A stretch of 16,976 nt of DNA, taken from positions 1-16,976 of the forward strand of contig JAZSEL010000166.1 in assembly GCA_045531685.1 (NCBI GenBank), written 5' to 3'. Positions 13,602 through 16,976 of this stretch are shown piece by piece (positions within the stretch are counted from its first letter, which is position 1; each line of letters begins with the position of its first letter). The notes beneath the pieces are model-generated. The model searched no databases, was not told the origin of the DNA, and saw nothing but the letters and a program-made list of their open reading frames with translations. Source of the stretch: RGIG8767 sp045531685. GTDB lineage: Bacteria; Bacillota; Clostridia; Lachnospirales; Lachnospiraceae. Both the position numbers and the translations under genes were made by a program.

Positions 13602-14795
13602 CTATCGTTTCCCTAACCGTCCCTTAAAATCTTCATATCCAAAGTCCGTCAGCCTATGTATCATCCCATCACGACATTTCTTATAAATATCCGGCAATGC
13701 CATTCCATTAAACGTATTATTCTTGCAGGTGGAATAAATTGCCATATCTCCGAAGACCAGAATATCCCCCCGCATTAGTTTTTCATCAAAACTATAATCA
13801 CCGACAACATCCCCCGCAAGACAAGTCGGTCCCGCCAAACGATAGGTATATTCCTTTACACCTGCTTCTTCTGCGTTATATAAAGGCGGTCTGTACGGCA
13901 TCTCAATCACATCCGGCATATGGCAGGCAGTACTCACATCCAAAATAGCAATGTCCGTATCTCCATTCTTTATGACATCCAAAACCCGGCTGACCATATA
14001 GCCTGCGTTTAATGCTACTGCTTCTCCCGGCTCTACATATACCTCAAGCTGCCATTTATCCCTTACTTCAGCAATAAGCCGTTCCAAACGTAGGATATTA
14101 TAATCCTTTCTGGTAATATGATGCCCACCGCCCATATTGAGCCACTTCATTCTAACAAGCACATCGGAAAACTTATCTTCTACCGCTCTTAGCGTTACTT
14201 CCAAAGCATCCGAGTCCTGTTCACAAAGGGTATGAAAATGTAGTCCGTCCAAGAGTCCCAACAACTCTTCTGTCATCTGTTCGTCCCACACCTGTCTGGT
14301 GACACCAAGGCGGCTTCCTTTTGCACAAGGGTCGTAGATGTCATGCCCATCCTGGGTGGAGCATTCCGGATTGATACGGATTCCGATACTCTTTCCGCAG
14401 TCCTTTGCTTTTTTCCCAAACATACGAAGCTGGTTTATGGAATTGAACACGATATGGTCAGCATAACGAAGGATTTCATCAAACTCATCTTCCTTGTATG
14501 CCGCACAGAAAACATGCACTTCTTTTCCCGGCATCTCCTCCGCTCCCAGTCTCGCTTCGTATAAGCCACTGGCTTCCGTTCCCGATAAGTATTGTGCTAT
14601 CACAGGATAAAAGTCGTAATTGGAAAATGCCTTCTGTGCAAGCAATATCTTGCAGCCGGTATGTTCCATCACCGAAGACAGAATCTCGCAATTATTTATA
14701 ATCTGTGCTTCTTCAATCACATAACATGGCGTAGAAAGATTTGCAAACCTTTCCACACCGACGTTATCATTTATGAATTCAAATGCTGGGTGCAT
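13602..14795 (-). CDS. nspC: Carboxynorspermidine / carboxyspermidine decarboxylase
   Basis: This pyridoxal-phosphate enzyme of the alanine-racemase fold (fold III) decarboxylates carboxyspermidine to spermidine in the cytoplasm, the last step of the pathway. The protein has 397 residues from ATG 14795, which has AGGAGG six bases upstream; the longer frame to 14894 runs into the preceding gene and is rejected. Lys55 in LLAQKAFSN is the expected cofactor lysine. Further motifs are GLHFHTLCEQD, the phosphate-binding NMGGGHH, VYVEPGEAVAL, LDVSTACHMPDVIEMPYRP and GPTCLAGDVVGDY, where the Cys belongs to the active site contributed across the dimer. It is 16 nt after the dehydrogenase gene. The substrate is taken to be carboxyspermidine rather than carboxynorspermidine because SpeB in the same operon makes putrescine. 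Confidence 0.95.
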   Translation of the reverse strand: MHPAFEFINDNVGVERFANLSTPCYVIEEAQIINNCEILSSVMEHTGCKILLAQKAFSNYDFYPVIAQYLSGTEASGLYEARLGAEEMPGKEVHVFCAAYKEDEFDEILRYADHIVFNSINQLRMFGKKAKDCGKSIGIRINPECSTQDGHDIYDPCAKGSRLGVTRQVWDEQMTEELLGLLDGLHFHTLCEQDSDALEVTLRAVEDKFSDVLVRMKWLNMGGGHHITRKDYNILRLERLIAEVRDKWQLEVYVEPGEAVALNAGYMVSRVLDVIKNGDTDIAILDVSTACHMPDVIEMPYRPPLYNAEEAGVKEYTYRLAGPTCLAGDVVGDYSFDEKLMRGDILVFGDMAIYSTCKNNTFNGMALPDIYKKCRDGMIHRLTDFGYEDFKGRLGKR

Positions 14796-14811
14796 GTGCC
14801 CCCTCCTTCCG

Positions 14812-16071
14812 TTACTCAACAAGCTTTGGTGCAAAGTTCTCACTATGAGGAAGTCCGTACATATCCAATGCTTCAATAAATGGATCCGGATCAAACTCTT
14901 CTACGGTATAGACACCCGCTTTGTTCCATTTACCGGTAAGAAGCATTAAGGCTCCACACATGGCAGGAACTCCCGTTGTATAGCTGATAGCCTGACTTTC
15001 CACTTCCTTGTAGCATTCTTGATGGTCGCATACATTATAAATATAATAGGTTTTGTCTTTGCCATCTTTTTTCCCTGTAAAAATGCAACCGATATTAGTC
15101 TTACCGTGGGTACGTGGTCCCAAGCTTGCAGGGTCCGGCAACAATTCTTTTAAGAATTTAATCGGTACAATTTCTTTTCCCTCAAACATAATAGGAGTGG
15201 TAGAAAGCATACCTACATTTTCCAGACATTTCATATGGGTAAGATAGCTCTGTCCAAATGTCATAAAGAAACGGATACGTTTTACCTCCGGAATATTTAA
15301 GGCAAGGGATTCGATTTCCTCATGATGGAGCAGATACATATCCTTCTGTCCCACCTTATCAAAATCATATTCTCTCTTAATACTCATAGCAGGAATCTCT
15401 ACCCAGTGACCGTCTTCCCAATAACTTCCCGGTGCCGAAACCTCTCGCAAGTTAACTTCCGGATTAAAATTAGTGGCAAACGGATAGCCATGGTCCCCAC
15501 CGTTACAATCTAAAATATCGATGGTATCAATAGTATCAAACTCATGCTTCTTTGCATACGCACAATACGCCTGGGTAACACCCGGGTCAAATCCACAACC
15601 AAGAAGTGCCGTTAATCCTGCTTTTTCAAATTTTTCACGGTATGCCCACTGCCAGCTGTAATCAAAGTACGCAGAAAAGCCGGCGTCTTCACAACGTTTT
15701 TCATAAATGGCTCTCCATTCAGGGTCATCCGTATCTTCCGGTTCGTAATTGGCTGTGTCCATGTAATTTACACCACAGGCAAGACAAGCATCCATAATGG
15801 TTAAATCCTGATACGGAAGGGCAATATTCATTACCAAATCAGGCTTATAGTCATTGATTAGTGTAATTAATTCTTCCACCTTGTCCGCATCTACTTTGGC
15901 TGTTGTTATCTTTGTCTTCGTCTTTCCTTCCAGTGTCTTTGCCAAGGCATCGCATTTTTCCTTGGTTCTGCTGGCAATACAAAGTTCTGTGAATACTTCA
16001 CTTACCTGACAACATTTTCTGATAGCTACATTTGCGACACCGCCGCAACCGATTACTAATACTCTGCTCAT
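14812..16071 (-). CDS. Carboxyspermidine dehydrogenase (saccharopine dehydrogenase family)
   Basis: The enzyme joins aspartate 4-semialdehyde to putrescine by reductive amination with NADPH and gives carboxyspermidine. The protein has 419 residues, close to the roughly 400 of this group. The N-terminal Rossmann motif is VLVIGCGGVANVAIRKC (4-20), with a saccharopine-dehydrogenase-type continuation (LVMNIALPYQDLTIMDACLACGVNYMDTANYE). The middle part, with GFDPGVTQAYCAYAKKH and DILDCNGGDHGYPFATNFNPE, is characteristic of CASDH/CANSDH. AGAGGGAAAG before ATG 16071 serves as ribosome binding site. It lies between speB (19 nt) and nspC (16 nt), an order that makes the reaction clear. A lysine-degrading saccharopine dehydrogenase would not be expected next to nspC. 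Confidence 0.92.
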   Translation of the reverse strand: MSRVLVIGCGGVANVAIRKCCQVSEVFTELCIASRTKEKCDALAKTLEGKTKTKITTAKVDADKVEELITLINDYKPDLVMNIALPYQDLTIMDACLACGVNYMDTANYEPEDTDDPEWRAIYEKRCEDAGFSAYFDYSWQWAYREKFEKAGLTALLGCGFDPGVTQAYCAYAKKHEFDTIDTIDILDCNGGDHGYPFATNFNPEVNLREVSAPGSYWEDGHWVEIPAMSIKREYDFDKVGQKDMYLLHHEEIESLALNIPEVKRIRFFMTFGQSYLTHMKCLENVGMLSTTPIMFEGKEIVPIKFLKELLPDPASLGPRTHGKTNIGCIFTGKKDGKDKTYYIYNVCDHQECYKEVESQAISYTTGVPAMCGALMLLTGKWNKAGVYTVEEFDPDPFIEALDMYGLPHSENFAPKLVE

Positions 16072-16090
16072 TTTTCTTTCCCTCTTTCAC

Positions 16091-16945
16091 TTATTTATAT
16101 AATGCTAAGATTAATTCTCTTACTACTTTACAGGCTGTTGCCGTGGATACTCCGCTTGCATCTAACATTGGTGCCAGTTCATTCACATCCGCTGCAATTA
16201 CATTGGTTTTTGCCACCTCAAGGATTGCCTTAAGCAGTTCCATAAAGCTGACACCACCTGCTTCCGGTGTCCCCGTTCCCGGAAATACAGATGAATCCAA
16301 ACAATCCAAGTCTATGGTAAAGTAAACCGGTACATTTTTCTTTTTCAATTCTTCCACCACTTCAGAAAGTCCTTCAAAAGAAAACGGATGCATGTCCGTA
16401 TGCTCTTTTGCAAAAGAAAACTCTGCTCTTTCCCCACTACGGATACAGAACTGGTGTATTTTACCATCTCCAAGTAATTCCTGACACCGTCTCATGACAC
16501 AGGCATGACTTAATTTCGCTCCCAGATAATCATCCCGTAAATCCGCATGAGCATCAAAATGAATGATGTGTAAATCCGGATATTTCTTTACAGCCGCTCT
16601 GACAGCCCCTAAGGTTACCAGATGCTCACCACCCATTAAAAGGGGCAGTTTCCCATCCTGTAAAATCTCTTCTGCTGTCTTTTCTATATCCGAAAGTGCC
16701 GACTCAGCAAGTCCAAAACAAAGCTCTAAATCTCCGCAATCAAACACCTTCGCATCTTCCAAATCCTTATCCTGATATAAACTGTAAGTCTCTAATCCAA
16801 AACTTTCGTGGCGGATTGCTGATGAGCCAAAACGCGCTCCCGGGCGGAAGCTTGTAGTGGAATCAAAAGGTGCCCCAAACAGTACTATCTTCGCTTCTTC
16901 ATAATCCGCATCACAACCGATGAAAGTCTCTACATTACGTTCCAT
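16091..16945 (-). CDS. speB: Agmatinase (ureohydrolase)
   Basis: Agmatinase hydrolyses agmatine to putrescine and urea and needs two Mn ions. The protein has 284 residues, normal for the shorter bacterial agmatinases. The metal-binding residues are all visible: His108 in GGEHLVTLG, Asp131, His133 and Asp135 in HFDAHADLRDDY, and Asp212 and Asp214 in FTIDLDCLD. SHACVMRR and the C-terminal DVNELAP also match the family. ATG 16945 follows GAGGAGG, which lies within the end of the preceding gene. It heads the visible part of the spermidine operon and supplies its putrescine. The paired arginine decarboxylase (speA) is expected upstream, outside the window. Formiminoglutamase or arginase is less likely in this context. 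Confidence 0.94.
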   Translation of the reverse strand: MERNVETFIGCDADYEEAKIVLFGAPFDSTTSFRPGARFGSSAIRHESFGLETYSLYQDKDLEDAKVFDCGDLELCFGLAESALSDIEKTAEEILQDGKLPLLMGGEHLVTLGAVRAAVKKYPDLHIIHFDAHADLRDDYLGAKLSHACVMRRCQELLGDGKIHQFCIRSGERAEFSFAKEHTDMHPFSFEGLSEVVEELKKKNVPVYFTIDLDCLDSSVFPGTGTPEAGGVSFMELLKAILEVAKTNVIAADVNELAPMLDASGVSTATACKVVRELILALYK

Positions 16946-16946
16946 A

Positions 16947-16976
16947 TTATTCTACCTCCTCAAGCATTTTTTCCAG
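16947..16976 (-). CDS. C-terminal end of an upstream gene, possibly spermidine synthase (partial)
   Basis: The last codons read LEKMLEEVE followed by TAA at 16949-16947, one base before the speB start codon. The frame runs off the right edge. The speB ribosome binding site lies within these codons, so the two genes are in one operon. In related genomes a polyamine aminopropyltransferase (speE) often stands here, but nine residues cannot prove it. Confidence 0.45.
   Translation of the reverse strand: MEKMLEEVE

Noticed and set aside
14796..14894. N-terminal extension of nspC starting at 14894
   Set aside because: It overlaps the end of the dehydrogenase gene, and the ATG at 14795 has a strong ribosome binding site and begins the family-typical sequence.

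Overview
The window looks like chromosomal DNA of a low-GC, Gram-positive gut-type Clostridia, most likely Lachnospiraceae. The basis is strong AGGAGG-type ribosome binding sites before almost every gene, consensus sigma-A promoters, AT-rich intergenic DNA, and a gene content typical of that family (ECF vitamin transporter, CoaX/CoaBC, Lsa-like ABC-F protein, carboxyspermidine pathway). The family assignment is inference. All genes look intact. No tRNA, rRNA, CRISPR array, transposase or phage gene was seen.

Layout. (1) 1-4206, minus strand: a coenzyme A cluster read in the order PAS-GGDEF-EAL protein, coaBC, pantothenate-type ECF S component, coaX (only its first codons lie inside the window). 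The c-di-GMP phosphodiesterase-like gene overlaps coaBC by 4 nt (ATGA). (2) 4271-5631, minus: a two-gene operon of an SPFH/band-7 membrane protein and a small ribbon-helix-helix protein, with a perfect 19-bp palindrome on its promoter. (3) 5748-6602, plus: a patatin-like phospholipase. (4) 6609-6746: a highly structured intergenic element between convergent genes. (5) 6755-9155, minus: glnA (type I-beta-like glutamine synthetase) and, behind its own promoter, an XRE-Uma2 fusion. (6) 9170-11132, minus: an Lsa-like ABC-F ribosome-protection protein behind a consensus promoter and a leader of about 355 nt holding two overlapping upstream ORFs and a Rho-independent terminator. (7) 11178-13568, plus: a DUF1538 membrane protein followed by a tandem PII-like protein, closed by a bidirectional terminator. 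(8) 13602-16976, minus: a spermidine operon, with agmatinase (speB), carboxyspermidine dehydrogenase and carboxyspermidine decarboxylase (nspC), plus the last codons of an upstream gene.

How the genes work together. PanT-like uptake, CoaX (step 1) and CoaBC (steps 2-3) form a pantothenate-to-4'-phosphopantetheine route. SpeB makes putrescine, which the dehydrogenase condenses with aspartate semialdehyde to carboxyspermidine, and NspC decarboxylates that to spermidine. The DUF1538/PII-like pair looks like a membrane protein with a dedicated PII-type regulator, comparable to AmtB-GlnK in layout only.

Best candidates for something little described: the DUF1538/tandem-PII module, the dual-uORF attenuator of the ABC-F gene, the SPFH-RHH module with its palindromic operator, the cloverleaf-like element at 6609-6746, and the coupling of a c-di-GMP phosphodiesterase to CoA synthesis.
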